From the NCBI GenBank assembly GCA_934462885.1, contig CAKSJC010000103.1, positions 1 through 6,190 of the forward strand: 6,190 nucleotides of DNA. Direction: 5' to 3'. The notes beneath the pieces were generated by a model, which worked only from the letters and a program-made list of their open reading frames with translations, made no database searches and had not been told where the DNA came from. Made by a program: the position numbers and the translations under genes. Source of the stretch: an uncultured Eubacteriales bacterium. Its GTDB lineage: Bacteria; Bacillota; Clostridia; Oscillospirales; CAG-272. Positions 5,161 through 6,190 of this stretch are shown piece by piece. Numbering within the stretch: position 1 is the stretch's first letter; each line of letters opens with the position of its first letter.

Positions 5161-6190
5161 TTACGGATATGTCTCGGAATACCAAGACTGATAGATTGCA
5201 GAAACCGAGTTTTCGTTTTCATCGTTCAAAAGCTTGTTGATAGTCGAGTTATTATTTACTTCACTTCGTATAGTTGAAAGAAGAGCGTCAAGTTCACTGT
5301 AAGGGCAAGCGTCGATTCTTGCTTTTATATCCGCCGATATTTTCGCAAGTCTTTCGAGATCCTTACGGTTTTCATCATTGACGTAACCCGGGAATTTAAG
5401 GAAAGGACTTGCCATTGCGTTGAGGTTTTTAGCCTTTGCATATTCCCATTCATCCATACTTCTGCCTTCTCCGGGGTAAGTCATGTAAACGTTTCCTGTT
5501 TCGGTCAGCTTCATCTGATAATCATCATTAAGTATCGTGATGGCATCTTTAGTCTCTTCATCCGTGTATTCCCAATGAACGCCTTCAACACCATACTGAA
5601 GAATTGTTCTGAACTCCGTGTCGGTATTGAGGAGAGTAAGGATCTCCATAGAACGTGAGAGATTCTTTGAGTAGGTAGAAACCGCGAACATTGCGTCAAA
5701 TACCTGTTCATCCTCAAGCATAGGCTTTGAGTAGACATATGTATAATACTCGTCGCCGTATTTTTCAACGATTTCGGGACCGCCTGAAATAACGCCAACC
5801 GCGAACTTTTCGCCTTCTTTGGGTATTCCGTCTCCCACATAACCTAAAGATTCAAGCTCTTTTACAAGCTTATTTACAAGCTCCTTTAAATCGCTGTACA
5901 GCTTTTGAATATTATCACTATCAGCTGTAATACTATCTGCAGCTGCATATGAAACGGCAATTCCACTGTCTGTGCCTATATAATAATTTCCATTCCAATT
6001 TTCGGTTCTGCTTATTATTGCCCCGTCACTATTTAAAATTGTTCTCTGTCCATCTTTATTTTTTATAGTAATCTTTCCTGTTTGATATCCATATCCTGTA
6101 TTTCCATTCCAACCTAAATAGATTTTATAAGATATTACCAATGTCCAATTTTTTTCTAAATTTAATTTTCCAGTTATTAGATTTCCATTA
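5161..6190 (-). CDS. Extracellular solute-binding protein (ABC transporter), C-terminal part; runs off the window
   Basis: The frame is open to the window edge with 342 codons visible, so the start, and any lipoprotein signal, is outside. From about residue 75 of the visible part (near 5920) to the stop, the protein resembles the C-terminal half of large family 1 solute-binding lipoproteins of Clostridia. Seen in order are a charged helix (IQKLYSDLKELVNKLVKEL), KFAVGVISGGPEIVEKYG, the hinge-like FAVSTYSKNLSRSMEIL, LLNTDTEFRTILQYGVEG, GNVYMTYPGEG, AKNLNAMASPFLKFPGYV, and the end YQSWYSETYP. Such proteins capture sugars or peptides outside the cell for an ABC importer; the substrate cannot be told here. 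The first ~75 visible residues are different: beta-rich, Gly/Asn/Tyr-rich, with repeated NGN motifs (NGNLITGK, WNGNTGYGYQTGK, WNGNYYIG) and lower GC. No permease or ATPase gene is visible. The C-terminal assignment is fairly sure and the upstream segment is unidentified. Confidence 0.72.
   Translation of the reverse strand, partial: NGNLITGKLNLEKNWTLVISYKIYLGWNGNTGYGYQTGKITIKNKDGQRTILNSDGAIISRTENWNGNYYIGTDSGIAVSYAAADSITADSDNIQKLYSDLKELVNKLVKELESLGYVGDGIPKEGEKFAVGVISGGPEIVEKYGDEYYTYVYSKPMLEDEQVFDAMFAVSTYSKNLSRSMEILTLLNTDTEFRTILQYGVEGVHWEYTDEETKDAITILNDDYQMKLTETGNVYMTYPGEGRSMDEWEYAKAKNLNAMASPFLKFPGYVNDENRKDLERLAKISADIKARIDACPYSELDALLSTIRSEVNNNSTINKLLNDENENSVSAIYQSWYSETYP

Overview
The window is a housekeeping region of a low-to-mid GC Gram-positive bacterium, most likely a member of the Clostridia. 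Sixty-base blocks I counted by hand run about 38-47% GC in genes, falling to 20-37% near the right end. Three things point to Clostridia: the translation/cell-envelope gene order, a YlmC/YmxH-type PRC-barrel protein (a family typical of endospore formers), and a solute-binding protein whose C-terminal half looks like those of gut Clostridia. Every real gene is on the minus strand, so transcription runs from high to low coordinates.

Layout in transcription order. (1) 6190-5161: 3' part of an extracellular solute-binding protein gene that runs off the window; its N-terminal visible ~75 residues are AT-rich and do not look like the rest. It ends at a perfect 14-bp-stem intrinsic terminator (5103-5138). 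(2) 5043-4732: small PRC-barrel protein with a His/Cys-rich tail. (3) 4696-4461: a candidate extended -10 promoter and a ~200-nt leader. (4) 4460-3723 rpsB (ribosomal protein S2) and 3671-2739 tsf (EF-Ts), followed by a strong terminator (2693-2724). (5) A near-consensus promoter (2645-2673), then 2609-1836 pyrH (UMP kinase), 1773-1219 frr (ribosome recycling factor), 1111-380 uppS (undecaprenyl diphosphate synthase), and 286-1 the start of cdsA (CDP-diglyceride synthase), which is cut by the window edge and carries an in-frame TAA at 77-79.

The genes form the widely conserved rpsB-tsf-pyrH-frr-uppS-cdsA cluster, linking ribosome assembly (S2), elongation (EF-Ts), ribosome recycling (Frr), UTP supply (PyrH) and lipid carrier/phospholipid precursor synthesis (UppS, CdsA). 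In this genome the cluster appears split into two transcription units by the terminator/promoter pair between tsf and pyrH.

I found no RNA gene, CRISPR array, insertion sequence or new multi-gene system. The observations most worth checking are the nonsense codon in cdsA, the foreign-looking segment joined to the solute-binding protein, the palindrome against the pyrH promoter, and the rpsB leader.
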